Shown here: in pieces, positions 35,489 to 44,041 of the stretch
Position numbering within the stretch: position 1 is the first letter of the stretch
How the letters are laid out: each line of letters starts with the position of its first letter
Assembly: GCF_900197595.1 (NCBI RefSeq)
Contig: NZ_FZLO01000006.1
Coordinates: 98,705 to 162,704 of the forward strand
Origin: Scatolibacter rhodanostii
Lineage (GTDB): Bacteria; Bacillota; Clostridia; Oscillospirales; Acutalibacteraceae
Length of the DNA: 64,000 nt
Reading direction: 5' to 3'
Notes under the pieces: model-generated
The model's database searches: none
What the model saw: the letters and a program-made list of their open reading frames with translations, nothing else
Told to the model about the DNA's origin: nothing
Position numbers and translations under genes: made by a program

Positions 35489-36307
35489 ATGGATTTATAT
35501 TTTGAAAAAATAAATTTGGCCGCAGACTTCCTACGTCAAAATGGTATCGGTCATGTTGACACTGCCGTTATTCTGGGTTCTGGTCTAGGAGAATTTGCAG
35601 AAAGTTTGCAGTCTCCCTCTATCATTCCCTATCAGGAAATTCCCGGTTTTCCTGTTTCAACGGTCAAAGGCCATGCTGGGCGTCTTGTTTACGGCATACT
35701 AAACGGTAAAAAAGTTCTTGCCATGCAGGGGAGATTTCACTACTACGAAGGCTACCCGATGAATGATGTTGTTTTTCCGATTCGAGTCATGGCTGTTTTG
35801 GGCATTAAACAGTTACTTGTAACCAATGCTGCTGGCGGTGTTAATGAGAGCTTTTCCAGTGCACAACTCATGTTAATTACCGACCATATAAACTTTATGG
35901 GTACAAACCCGCTCATTGGCCAAAATCTTGATACCCTTGGGCCTCGATTCCCTGATATGTCCCACGCTTACTTCAAAAAGGGTCAGGAATTGGTCAAGGC
36001 GGCCGCTTCTGACTTGCACATTCCTTTGCAAGAAGGTGTCTATGCCGCTTTCACGGGTCCAAGCTATGAAACACCCGCTGAAATTCGCATGGCTCGCATT
36101 TGGGGCGCCGATGCAGTGGGAATGTCCACTGTTCCTGAGGTCATTGTCGCTAATCAGGCTGGTATTGCTGTCATTGGCATTTCCTGTATCACCAATATGG
36201 CTGCCGGTTTGCAAAAAAATCTTAATCATGAAGAAGTTGTCCAAGCTTCTGCCAGTGTAAAAGATGATTTCAAAGCACTCTTATCTGCCGTGATTACGGC
36301 CCTTTAA
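35489..36307 (+). CDS. punA: Purine nucleoside phosphorylase
   Basis: Trimeric PNP splitting inosine and guanosine into base and ribose 1-phosphate (272 aa). Motifs are VILGSGLGEFAE (phosphate binding), GRFHYYEGYPM, VTNAAGGVNESF, and the base-binding segment FTGPSYETPAEIRMARIWGADAVG split over the loop, with Asn at TNMAAG near the end. The start at 35489 has AGAGGT 7 nt upstream; an in-frame ATG 48 bp earlier would add a hydrophobic stretch without a ribosome binding site. It is a single gene transcribed divergently from recA. Confidence 0.95.
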   Translation: MDLYFEKINLAADFLRQNGIGHVDTAVILGSGLGEFAESLQSPSIIPYQEIPGFPVSTVKGHAGRLVYGILNGKKVLAMQGRFHYYEGYPMNDVVFPIRVMAVLGIKQLLVTNAAGGVNESFSSAQLMLITDHINFMGTNPLIGQNLDTLGPRFPDMSHAYFKKGQELVKAAASDLHIPLQEGVYAAFTGPSYETPAEIRMARIWGADAVGMSTVPEVIVANQAGIAVIGISCITNMAAGLQKNLNHEEVVQASASVKDDFKALLSAVITAL

Positions 36308-36531
36308 TCAAATTTTAGCAAATGGCATACGTAAAATACTATTTTATGAATTTCGACCTTATCATTACTTCTAATCTTAAGATATTTCTTTTGATTAGAA
36401 GTCTTCTTTTTATTCTTACTTTATCTTTGCTTTCTTTTTTCTCCAATTCGTATTTCGCCATTTTTAACTCGTTTTCTTTTTTATAAAATCACTTTATGTC
36501 ACTACAGCGCACACCACATTAATTTTAACGC

Positions 36532-36589
36532 TTGACTACTTCGCGTAAAAATGATAAAATCCACAAGTAGGTTAGTTTTAGCTAACTAA
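36532..36589 (+). promoter_or_regulatory. Promoter and DtxR-like operator before the siderophore-binding gene
   Basis: TTGACT (36532-36537) and TAAAAT (36555-36560) are 17 bp apart. From 36572 to 36589, TTAGTT-TTAGCT-AACTAA is a perfect 6-6-6 inverted repeat resembling DtxR/IdeR iron boxes (TTAGGTTAG-type), placed just past the transcription start where a bound repressor would block it. The rest of the 343-bp gap (36308-36531) shows only AT-rich sequence. Confidence 0.7.
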
Positions 36590-36650
36590 AATAAATAAAA
36601 TTATTTGTTTTTGGGATGATTTTAAATACTTTTTTAGGAGTTATCGCAGT

Positions 36651-37649
36651 ATGAAAAAAATTCTGTCTTTGGCCTGTGCCTTTGTCTTAACCATGACTGT
36701 CTTAGCCGGCTGCAGTTCTTCACCAAATTCCTCTGCACAAGAGAGTTCGAATTCAAAAGAAAGCTCTTTGACCAGTGATGTCAGCGATACTGGTTCTGAA
36801 ACTGCTGGAACTGGCACTCGCACAGTCAGCACCATAAAGGGAGATATTGTAGTCCCTGAAAGCCCACAAAGAGTGGTTGTTAACTGGTATGTTGGTGACG
36901 CTATCTCTGCCGGACTGAATGTGGTTGGTTATTACTGCTGGGCACAAGAAACCATGCCCTATTACGACACCTTAATGGCATCAACTTCTATTGAAAATTG
37001 GGAGCCTGAAGATGTCATGCAGCTTGAGCCGGACCTTATCATTACCTACAGCGAAGATGATTTTGATAAGTTCAGCAAAGTCGCTCCGGTATTGGTCATT
37101 CCAGAACAAGACATTACCTCTTTGGAGCGTGTAAAAATAATCGGAGAAGCTACCGGGCATACAGAGCAGGCAAATGCGGCTGTCAAAACTTTTGAAGACA
37201 AGCTTGCCGCTGCCAAAGAAAGCTTAAACGTAGACAGCTTCAACGGCAAAACCTTCAGTATTATGGAAGACTGGGGTGCCTCCGGCGAATGGAGCGGCAT
37301 CGGTTATGAAACAGGTTCTCGAGGCGGTACCTTGCTTTATAAATATCTTGAATTCCAGTGGCCAGAAAAATTGACGCAGCTTATTGAAGAAAGCGGCCAA
37401 GGCCGAGGAACTTTAAGCTACGAAGTGGCCCATGAATATTTTGGTGACTATATCATTTGGTTCCGTCAAGAGGGCAAAGAATCTGACTATGCCAAAACAG
37501 ATATCTGGCAGTCTATCCCCGCCGTTGCAGAAAATCGATTAATAGAAATTCCCGGGGAATATCAGGGCCTTTTCTACTATGATGACGCTACTAGCTTATC
37601 TGCTCAATTAGATTTTATGCTGGAAAAATTACTTCCGCTTGCCAAATAA
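36651..37649 (+). CDS. Iron-siderophore-type ABC substrate-binding lipoprotein
   Basis: Extracellular binding protein of the FecB/FhuD class (332 aa). A signal peptide ends in the lipobox LAGC (Cys21), followed by a Ser/Thr-rich linker to about residue 60. The binding domain has PESPQRVVVNWYVGDAISAG, WEPEDVMQLEPDLIITYSED and RLIEIPGEYQGLFYYDDATS, matching periplasmic binding proteins for ferric siderophores or haem. No permease or ATPase gene is adjacent, so it must work with a transporter encoded elsewhere. The iron-box-like operator supports an iron role. The start at 36651 follows AGGAG. Confidence 0.88.
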   Translation: MKKILSLACAFVLTMTVLAGCSSSPNSSAQESSNSKESSLTSDVSDTGSETAGTGTRTVSTIKGDIVVPESPQRVVVNWYVGDAISAGLNVVGYYCWAQETMPYYDTLMASTSIENWEPEDVMQLEPDLIITYSEDDFDKFSKVAPVLVIPEQDITSLERVKIIGEATGHTEQANAAVKTFEDKLAAAKESLNVDSFNGKTFSIMEDWGASGEWSGIGYETGSRGGTLLYKYLEFQWPEKLTQLIEESGQGRGTLSYEVAHEYFGDYIIWFRQEGKESDYAKTDIWQSIPAVAENRLIEIPGEYQGLFYYDDATSLSAQLDFMLEKLLPLAK

Positions 37650-37750
37650 GCAAAACTGCAAAACACCTAGCCAATAAACTTACTTTATTTTGACACGCAA
37701 GTTTTATCTTACATACTAATTTCTTTTGCCTATTTGCAAAGGAGAGTTTA

Positions 37751-37791
37751 AAACGAGTAAGGGCACTTTTAGTTTGCCCTTACTCGTTTTT
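37751..37791 (+). terminator. Terminator of the siderophore-binding gene
   Basis: AAACGAGTAAGGGCA pairs with TGCCCTTACTCGTTT and is followed by TTTT; a strong intrinsic terminator. Confidence 0.92.
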
Positions 37792-37943
37792 TATAAATCT
37801 ATTGTGGCAACACCCTGTTTGACCTTATTTTTCTTACCCTGTATACTCCATAGTTTCAATCTATGCGTATCTATAAATTATATGTTCTACCCTATATGTT
37901 CCTCTTTGTGTTATAGTATATACACAGAACACTAGTTGTATAG

Positions 37944-37983
37944 TAGGATTTAATTTCAGTTTCCCCTGAGCCCATCAATCCTA
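37944..37983 (+). other. Two-tier hairpin upstream of the MetE-like gene
   Basis: TAGGATT (37944-37950) pairs with AATCCTA (37977-37983), with an inner TCAG/CTGA stem. It lies 51 bp before the start codon in a 385-bp gap (37650-38034). It does not match the S-box consensus. Function unknown. Confidence 0.4.
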
Positions 37984-38034
37984 AAAGACAATTGTTACCC
38001 ATCATAAAAATAAAAAGAAACAAGGAGAATGAAT

Positions 38035-39180
38035 ATGGCAAACTTATTTGAAAACGTACATGAGAAAAACACAGTCCCTTTCCGTTATGATATCGTTGGC
38101 AGCTTTTTACGTCCACAAGTTTTAAAAGACGCCAGAGAACAATTTGAGAATGGCAAAATTACACAAGAGGCCTTAACCAAAATAGAAGATGAAGAAATCA
38201 CAAAGCTAGTTGCCAAACAAAAAGAAGTCGGTTTAAAAGCTGTCACAGACGGAGAATTTCGTCGCAGCTACTGGCATCTTGACTTTTTCTGGGGTTTTGA
38301 TGGCGTTGAGCATGTACTCATGGATCATGGCTATTTCTTCCATGGAGAAGAAACTCGTGCTGACTCTGCCCGCCTTTCCGGCAAAATCCGTTTTAACAAT
38401 CACCCCTTCTTGGCACATTATAAATTCCTGAAAGAAATTGCAGGAGAGGATGTTGTTGCTAAGCAAACCATTCCCGCACCGGCACAATTTTACGCTGAAC
38501 TCGTTCGTACAGTGAATGAAGAATCTGTCAACGAGATTTATCCTGATCGTGAAGAACTTTATCGTGATATTGCTACTGCCTATCGTGAATCTATTCTTGC
38601 TTTTTATGAGCTTGGCTGCCGCAATGTCCAGTTGGATGACTGCACATGGGGTATGCTTTGTGACACAAGCTTTTGGAAAAACATGGCGGGTGCCGGCTAT
38701 GATGTAAATGAACTACAATCACTTTATCTTCGCTTAAACAATGACTCTATTGTCGATTTGCCAGAAGACCTTATTGTTACCACCCATGTATGCCGCGGAA
38801 ATTATCATTCTACTTGGGCTACCTCAGGTGGTTATGATCCTGTTGCTAAAACTCTGTTTGGCCAAGAAAACGTTTCGGCCTATTTCTTAGAGTACGATAC
38901 AGATCGTGCGGGTGACTTTGCTCCTCTAAAAGAAATCTCCGAGGGCAAAACCGTGGTACTAGGTCTTGTCTCTTCAAAAACAGGTGAGTTAGAAGATAAA
39001 GAGCAAATTATTGCTCGAATCAAAGAAGCTGCCCAGTATGTACCGGCTGATCATCTTTGCTTAAGCCCACAGTGTGGCTTTGCTTCTACCGAAGAAGGCA
39101 ATATCTTAACAGAAGAGCAGCAGTGGAAAAAACTTGCTTTTGTAAAAGAAGTTGCTGAAGAAGTTTGGGGCAACGCTTAA
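38035..39180 (+). CDS. MetE C-terminal-domain-like protein (YxjG/YxjH type)
   Basis: Cobalamin-independent methionine synthase-like TIM barrel (381 aa), about half the length of full MetE and equivalent to its catalytic half. It opens with YDIVGSFLRPQVLKDAR; zinc-ligand motifs HVCRGN and LSPQCGFAS are present, so catalysis is plausible. Relatives YxjG/YxjH are linked to methionine synthesis with an unclear methyl donor. The start at 38035 has AAGGAG 7 nt upstream; the ATG at 38029 lies too close to it. It is monocistronic with a strong terminator. No adjacent sulfur gene hints at the donor. Confidence 0.88.
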   Translation: MANLFENVHEKNTVPFRYDIVGSFLRPQVLKDAREQFENGKITQEALTKIEDEEITKLVAKQKEVGLKAVTDGEFRRSYWHLDFFWGFDGVEHVLMDHGYFFHGEETRADSARLSGKIRFNNHPFLAHYKFLKEIAGEDVVAKQTIPAPAQFYAELVRTVNEESVNEIYPDREELYRDIATAYRESILAFYELGCRNVQLDDCTWGMLCDTSFWKNMAGAGYDVNELQSLYLRLNNDSIVDLPEDLIVTTHVCRGNYHSTWATSGGYDPVAKTLFGQENVSAYFLEYDTDRAGDFAPLKEISEGKTVVLGLVSSKTGELEDKEQIIARIKEAAQYVPADHLCLSPQCGFASTEEGNILTEEQQWKKLAFVKEVAEEVWGNA

Positions 39181-39225
39181 TTAAAACAACTTGTTCGGTT
39201 TTCCTCCTCCTTTATATTCCAAATA

Positions 39226-39264
39226 AAAAGACAGACATGTGTTTACTACATGTCTGTCTTTTCT
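39226..39264 (+). terminator. Terminator of the MetE-like gene
   Basis: AAAAGACAGACATGT (39226-39240) and ACATGTCTGTCTTTT (39248-39262) are perfectly complementary. Confidence 0.92.
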
Positions 39265-39294
39265 TTAAATTCGTAAGCTTTTCCGTTCTCCACA

Positions 39295-39326
39295 AAAAAA
39301 ACAGGCGAACAATTCGCCTGTTTTTA
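39295..39326 (-). terminator. Terminator of the ROK regulator gene
   Basis: AAAACAGGCGAA and TTCGCCTGTTTT form a perfect stem 26 bp past the ROK stop codon, with an A run that reads as U in the minus-strand RNA. Confidence 0.88.
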
Positions 39327-39351
39327 CAGCAAATTTCACATTGCTTGTCTG

Positions 39352-40545
39352 CTATAGTTCTAAATAAAGCGGATTTTTCAGGCAATAGTCTATGGCAACA
39401 GCTGCTGCACCATAGAGAATAGGGTCTTTTGAAAAAGCAGACAGCTGAATTTTAACTTTCGACGCAAAATAGGGTGAAACTCTTTCTTTTACCACATCTA
39501 CGGCCTCTTTCAAAATTCTTTCTCCACCCCTTGCCATTTCTCCGCTGATGACGATGGTCGATGGGTCATATACGTTCATTAACGTCACTAATCCATACCC
39601 CATATATTTACCGCTTTCCTCTACCATCCTTATTGCCAACTCATCTCCGGATTCTGCTGCCGCAAAAACATCCTCTGCTTTTAGCTTATCTATCTTACAA
39701 AGCCTAGAGTTTGGATATTGATGCAGCCGTTTTTGTGTCCTTTTAACCAGAGAAAGCGAGGAGCAATATAGCTCTAGACAGCCAAAATTTCCACAATCAC
39801 AGCGAAGACCCTCTGCATTGATGCTGACATGTCCAATTTCTCCTGCTGTGCCTGTATCACCACTCATAATTTCTCCATCCACAATGACACCGGCGCCAAT
39901 CCCCTCTCCCACAAAGAAATTCACCAGCGTACCGCCTGACAAAGTAGAGTGCTTACCAAACCACCACTCTGCCAATGCGCCAGAGTTTGCGTCATGTTTA
40001 ATAATTACCGGTCTATCAAAGCCTTCTGCAAATTCTTCTTTCAGGTTAATTTGTTCCCAGCCCTCTGTTTCTGTCACCAAAACAATCCGTGATTCTTTCT
40101 CAAGATAGGGCCCTGGAACGGCCAACCCTATTGCGGCTGTTTTGGGATATTTATCGATATATTCCCTTATTTTCTCTTTGATTTTTTCTAGAATCGGTTT
40201 CAGTGGTTGAACAGCCAATTTTTCGGTGTAATAATCCATGATTTCTCCATTAAAATTGAATACGCCAACAGAAAAATTTCGTCTAGAAAGCTTTGCCCCT
40301 ATTAGCAAATATTGATTTTTCAAGCGAATTCCTATAGATCTTCTTCCTTTTTCTCCTACTTGAAATCCAATTTCTTCTATCAAATTTTTTTCAATTAGTT
40401 CTCCCACAATTTTTGTAATAGAAGCCGGCGTAAGACCCAGACGTTTGCTCAACTGTGCCCTGGTCATGACTTTATTTTGCTGTAAATTTTGAACAACCAG
40501 CGACCGATTAATCTGTAATAGATTTTCATTATTTTGACCTAACAT
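39352..40545 (-). CDS. ROK-family transcriptional repressor
   Basis: NagC/XylR-type regulator (397 aa). An N-terminal winged helix (MTRAQLSKRLGLTPASITKIVG) at about 27-48 precedes a sugar kinase-like ROK domain. The ROK zinc motif GHVSINAEGLRCDCGNFGCLE is complete with its His and three Cys. The start at 40545 follows AAGGAG. It is divergent from the fructokinase gene, so it probably controls that gene and itself in response to a sugar or sugar phosphate. The effector cannot be read from sequence; fructose or sucrose is suggested by the neighbour only. Confidence 0.92.
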   Translation of the reverse strand: MLGQNNENLLQINRSLVVQNLQQNKVMTRAQLSKRLGLTPASITKIVGELIEKNLIEEIGFQVGEKGRRSIGIRLKNQYLLIGAKLSRRNFSVGVFNFNGEIMDYYTEKLAVQPLKPILEKIKEKIREYIDKYPKTAAIGLAVPGPYLEKESRIVLVTETEGWEQINLKEEFAEGFDRPVIIKHDANSGALAEWWFGKHSTLSGGTLVNFFVGEGIGAGVIVDGEIMSGDTGTAGEIGHVSINAEGLRCDCGNFGCLELYCSSLSLVKRTQKRLHQYPNSRLCKIDKLKAEDVFAAAESGDELAIRMVEESGKYMGYGLVTLMNVYDPSTIVISGEMARGGERILKEAVDVVKERVSPYFASKVKIQLSAFSKDPILYGAAAVAIDYCLKNPLYLEL

Positions 40546-40655
40546 ATTTCTCCTTTTTAGCGAGCGATTCTATATTTGATTTCAATAATTTGCAGTGGCG
40601 AGTATTTCAAATCTACCTTTTTTTTAAATTGCAAAATACATATATAGCTAAGATA

Positions 40656-40684
40656 ATAGTAGCAAAGCAACGCTTTAAAGTCAA
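40656..40684 (-). promoter_or_regulatory. Promoter of the ROK regulator gene
   Basis: TTGACT (40684-40679) and TACTAT (40661-40656) are 17 bp apart on the minus strand, within the 361-bp divergent gap. On the plus side, AT-rich inverted stretches such as ATTAATTAAT near 40854-40863 could be operators, but no clear pair was found. Confidence 0.7.
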
Positions 40685-40867
40685 CGAGCGAGTTTAAAAA
40701 TAAAATTAATTCAGCTACACAAATTTTGCCCGTTATTTTTTAATATCTCTTTACTTTCTTGTTGTTTTTATGATATCATCCATATAGATTAACTGCGTTA
40801 ATAATTAATTTCTGTTCTTACACCCTGCCAATTTAAATGAACCTACTAAATTTATTAATTAATGTAG

Positions 40868-40897
40868 AAGGAGGACTCTTTATCAGACCTGATAAAG
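40868..40897 (+). promoter_or_regulatory. Shine-Dalgarno separated from the scrK start by a hairpin
   Basis: AAGGAGGA at 40868-40875 is the only strong ribosome binding site but lies 32 nt before the ATG (40907). Between them, CTTTATCAG (40878-40886) and CTGATAAAG (40889-40897) form a perfect 9-bp stem. Folding would shorten the effective distance to about 12 nt. Confidence 0.65.
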
Positions 40898-40906
40898 AAA
40901 ACAATC

Positions 40907-41890
40907 ATGGATAAAAAATATGATATTACTGCACTAGGTGAATTGCTGATTGATTTCACTCCCAGTGGACATGCCGACACGGGTTCAGCTTTGTTTGCCT
41001 GCAATCCTGGCGGTGCACCCGGCAACATGTTAACTGCGGTTTCCAGACAAGGAGGCAAGGCGGCTTTTATCGGCAAAGTCGGACATGACAGCTTTGGCTA
41101 TTTGCTGAAAGATACCATTGCAAAAGAAAGTATCGATACCAGTGGACTCGTTTTCGACGATGAATGCCGTACTACCCTCGCTTTTGTTACACTAGACGAT
41201 ACTGGTAACCGCTCCTTTGCCTTTTTCAGAAATCCCGGGGCTGATATTATGCTACAGGCGGATGAAGTAGATGAAAATCTAATCCGTGACAGTCGTATCT
41301 TCCATTTTGGTTCGCTCTCTTGCACACACGAACCAGCTCGTTCCGCGACTCGTTTTGCTCTTGAAAAAGCTAAAGAATTTGGTGTTACCATTAGCTATGA
41401 CCCCAACTTGCGTCTCCCTTTATGGAAAGATGCCGAAACCGCTCGCGAAACAATTCTAGAATTCATGCCCTATGCAGATATTGTAAAAATCAGCGAAGAA
41501 GAATTTGAGTTCTTAACCGGTGAAAAAGACTACGAAAAACACAGCAAAGCTTTCGCTGAGCAATATGGTATTTCTCTTTTACTTGTAACCTTAGGTCCAG
41601 CCGGTGCTTATTACTATTCTGCCGACAAAGCCAATCATCTTTTTACCTATGATGCTCAGGTTGTCGACACCACCGGTTCAGGAGATGCTTTTATGGGTGC
41701 TGTACTTGGACAAATTTGTCAGTTAGACACTGATATTGCTGACCTCTCGGCTTTACAGCTTGATGCTATCGTTGACTTTGGCAACGCAAGCGGCTCTTTG
41801 GCTTCTACAGTTAAAGGTGGTATTCCTTCTATCCCTACTACCGCACAAATTCGTGACTGTCAAAAAAACATCCCTTTATTGGAAATGTAA
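40907..41890 (+). CDS. scrK: PfkB-family fructokinase
   Basis: Sugar kinase phosphorylating fructose at C6 (327 aa). The ribokinase-family first signature is seen in NPGGAPGNMLTAVSRQGGKA near residue 33, and the second, DTTGSGDAFMGA at about 254-265, contains the catalytic Asp in the GSGDAF anion hole. GELLIDFTPSG at the start and DPNLRLPLW mark the fructokinase branch. The ATG at 40907 is the only suitable start, although its Shine-Dalgarno is unusually distant. It is divergent from a ROK regulator and has its own terminator. Substrate by family similarity only. Confidence 0.9.
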   Translation: MDKKYDITALGELLIDFTPSGHADTGSALFACNPGGAPGNMLTAVSRQGGKAAFIGKVGHDSFGYLLKDTIAKESIDTSGLVFDDECRTTLAFVTLDDTGNRSFAFFRNPGADIMLQADEVDENLIRDSRIFHFGSLSCTHEPARSATRFALEKAKEFGVTISYDPNLRLPLWKDAETARETILEFMPYADIVKISEEEFEFLTGEKDYEKHSKAFAEQYGISLLLVTLGPAGAYYYSADKANHLFTYDAQVVDTTGSGDAFMGAVLGQICQLDTDIADLSALQLDAIVDFGNASGSLASTVKGGIPSIPTTAQIRDCQKNIPLLEM

Positions 41891-41931
41891 ATCATTGGCT
41901 TTATCCTTTCATTTTTCTTCCTTATAACCGT

Positions 41932-41972
41932 AAAGAGAACCACAGACGAATAAAATCTGTGGTTCTCTTTTT
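41932..41972 (+). terminator. Terminator of scrK
   Basis: AAAGAGAACCACAGA and TCTGTGGTTCTCTTT form a perfect 15-bp stem followed by T residues. Confidence 0.92.
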
Positions 41973-42004
41973 ATTCTATTCCGTTGTACTAAATTTGTAC
42001 TAAA

Positions 42005-42679
42005 TCAAAATTCTTTTTTCTGATAAGAGCGAGTAGAAATTGCAGTTGAAACTAGCAGTAAAAAAGACCATATGCCAACACAAAGCAAAACGACTGCTAT
42101 TTTATGTTGGACAAACATCGCCGGAATCTCCTCTAAAAAGTCTGCTACTGCTGGTAAACTTTCTATAATATGGGTGGACAGCATAAATAAGACAAACAAC
42201 AATACATACGGCAACATAACGAAAACCTTTGCTTTTGTATACCCCAATGCAAAATAAATAGGAAGTTGGATAAGCTGAATGATGGTAAATAATAAAAACA
42301 CGACAAAAATTGGTAGCAATGTTTCATTTAGGTTTTCTTTAAAAAGGGGAGAAAGTATCAAGGCAATCAAAAAACCTATTAAGAGCGCACATACATCTAA
42401 GCACAGCACAAAAAGGTATCTTCCATAAACGACAATGCGCCGTGGGATGGACAACGTAATATAAAAAGCATCTATATTACTTTTTTCTCCTAAAGCAAAT
42501 GGATAAATAACATGAAGAGAGGCAATCATTAAAATCATGCTTGCCACAGAAGTCGCACTCTGTGTGCTAAAGGCCATAAAAGCCATAGTAAGAACGTAAA
42601 TCCACAAGTTTTTCATTGTCATATAAGGCTTAATTGTAATGAAATCGAGCTTGACAAAAGAAAGTAATTTACTCATCAT
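42005..42679 (-). CDS. ABC-2 type transporter permease
   Basis: Six-helix membrane protein (224 aa) of the ABC-2 permease class found with GntR/YtrA-regulated exporters. Helices are visible at about 27-55, 58-66, 86-113, 118-145, 151-168 and 189-212. The segment ALGEKSNIDAFYITLSIPRRIVV is typical of the family. The start at 42679 overlaps the ATPase gene by 11 bp. Together with that ATPase it should form an exporter; the substrate is unknown, with peptide antibiotics or cell-envelope stress compounds as family precedents. Confidence 0.85.
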   Translation of the reverse strand: MMSKLLSFVKLDFITIKPYMTMKNLWIYVLTMAFMAFSTQSATSVASMILMIASLHVIYPFALGEKSNIDAFYITLSIPRRIVVYGRYLFVLCLDVCALLIGFLIALILSPLFKENLNETLLPIFVVFLLFTIIQLIQLPIYFALGYTKAKVFVMLPYVLLFVLFMLSTHIIESLPAVADFLEEIPAMFVQHKIAVVLLCVGIWSFLLLVSTAISTRSYQKKEF

Positions 42680-43526
42680 TCTTTCTCCCTTTGTTGATAA
42701 AGATTATTATTTCATCGAGCGTGACCGGTTCTATCAGAAATTTTGAGGAAAACTGACGGCTATCTGTCGCTTGAATCATTCCTTCAAATCCTGTGCTATG
42801 CTCACGATAACCGATGATTCGTGCTTTTTGATTCTCCGGTATTTCTCTTGGATTGCCTGAAATACGCACATACTTCTCAAGCAATTCATCTTTTGTACCA
42901 GAATACCAAATTTCACCGTCAGATATAAAGGTGATAAAATCGGCTATCTTTTCTAAATCGGCTGTAATATGAGTAGAAAATAGCACGGCATGATTTTCGT
43001 CACTGACAAAATCTTGTAGCATACCGCAAATTTCATCGCGGGCAACAGGGTCTAATCCGCTGGTTGGCTCATCCAGCACTAAAAGCCTTGCGCCGTGTGA
43101 AAGTGCCACTGCCATTTGCAATTTGACCTTCATACCTCGTGAAAGCTCTTTCACTTTTTTATTGGTTTGGATATGAAACTGTTTTAAATAACTGTGAAAT
43201 TGTGTACTGTTCCATTGTGAATAGAAAGGAGAAACAGCTGCCTCAACATCTTTTATACGCCAATCCTCTACATAAAAAGGGTTATCCATCACAACACCAA
43301 TAAATTCTTTTGCTGTGCCCTCTTTGACCTCTTCTCCCATAATTTTTACTTGACCAGAATCTGGGCGAATAATCCCTAAAATAGCTTTAATCGTAGTGGT
43401 TTTTCCTGCTCCATTTGGCCCTACAAATCCACCGATATAGCCTGCTTGTAAGTGAAAAGAAACCTCGTTGAGTGCGAATCCATCATATTGTTTTTTTAAT
43501 TTGTCTATTTCAATTATATTATTCAT
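42669..43526 (-). CDS. ABC transporter ATP-binding protein
   Basis: Nucleotide-binding subunit of an ABC-2 exporter (285 aa). Walker A GPNGAGKTT, Q-loop region VMDNPFY, signature LSRGMKVKLQMA and Walker B LLVLDEPTSGLDP followed by the H-loop STH are all intact. The C-terminal 70 residues form a regulatory extension typical of BcrA/YtrB types. The start at 43526 (MNNIIEIDKL) has GAGGAGG 7 nt upstream; an earlier in-frame start adds unrelated residues. It is coupled to the GntR gene before it and the permease after it. Confidence 0.94.
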   Translation of the reverse strand: MNNIIEIDKLKKQYDGFALNEVSFHLQAGYIGGFVGPNGAGKTTTIKAILGIIRPDSGQVKIMGEEVKEGTAKEFIGVVMDNPFYVEDWRIKDVEAAVSPFYSQWNSTQFHSYLKQFHIQTNKKVKELSRGMKVKLQMAVALSHGARLLVLDEPTSGLDPVARDEICGMLQDFVSDENHAVLFSTHITADLEKIADFITFISDGEIWYSGTKDELLEKYVRISGNPREIPENQKARIIGYREHSTGFEGMIQATDSRQFSSKFLIEPVTLDEIIIFINKGRKNDE

Positions 43527-43902
43527 AGTTTTCCTCCTCACACAATACATTCAGCATTTGAATAACCTCCGACTTTGAAATGCCCCCTAATTTTGCGGCT
43601 GTAATCGCATCAAGCAGACCATTTTCCACTTTTAACAGCGCATTTTCTTTTATCATTTCTTTGTCACGAGGCAAGACATAGCAGCCTTTGCCCTGTACAT
43701 TGACGACAAATCCTTCTTCCTGCAAATCATTGTAGGCACGAGTGGTAGTAATTACGCTAATTTTTAAATCTTTTGCCAATTGGCGAATCGATGGCAAAAG
43801 ATCGTCTTCTTGTAGCTCTCCCGAAAAAATGGCTTCTTTAATCTGCGTTTTAATTTGCTCATAAATGGGTATCCCTGAGCGGTTTGAAATAATAATCTGC
43901 AA
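43519..43902 (-). CDS. GntR-family regulator, YtrA subfamily
   Basis: Short GntR regulator (127 aa) with only the winged-helix domain (PIYEQIKTQIKEAIFSGEL, LPSIRQLAKDLKISVITTTRAYNDL) plus a C-terminal dimerising helix, the size of the YtrA subfamily. These proteins repress the adjacent ABC exporter operon. The start is TTG at 43902 with AAGGAGG 7 nt before it. It heads the three-gene operon GntR-ATPase-permease, overlapping the ATPase gene. Direct repeats across its promoter are a likely operator. Confidence 0.92.
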   Translation of the reverse strand: MQIIISNRSGIPIYEQIKTQIKEAIFSGELQEDDLLPSIRQLAKDLKISVITTTRAYNDLQEEGFVVNVQGKGCYVLPRDKEMIKENALLKVENGLLDAITAAKLGGISKSEVIQMLNVLCEEENYE

Positions 43903-43919
43903 AGCTTACCCTCCTTATT

Positions 43920-43960
43920 TACACTATATACACTATATACTATATTCACACCAATGTAAA
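43920..43960 (-). promoter_or_regulatory. Promoter and repeated operator of the GntR-ABC operon
   Basis: TTTACA (43960-43955) and TATAGT (43937-43932) are 17 bp apart on the minus strand. The -10 region sits in three overlapping copies of a TATAGTGTA-like unit (TATAGTATATAGTGTATATA), about 11 bp apart, a probable binding site for the YtrA-type repressor. Confidence 0.7.
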
Positions 43961-43972
43961 GAAAAATGTAAA

Positions 43973-44010
43973 AAATTTCTATTGAAAGAATGTCCTTTCA
44001 ATAGAAATTT
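43973..44010. terminator. Terminator of the sugar isomerase-like gene
   Basis: AAATTTCTATTGAAAG (43973-43988) and CTTTCAATAGAAATTT (43995-44010) pair perfectly; A and T runs on both sides allow either direction. Confidence 0.88.
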
Positions 44011-44041
44011 TATGTTGGTCATTTTATTGTGCTAGGATTTC

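Noticed and set aside
37791..38028. S-box (SAM-I) riboswitch before the MetE-like gene
   Set aside because: The conserved kink-turn and P1-P4 core sequences could not be found in this stretch.
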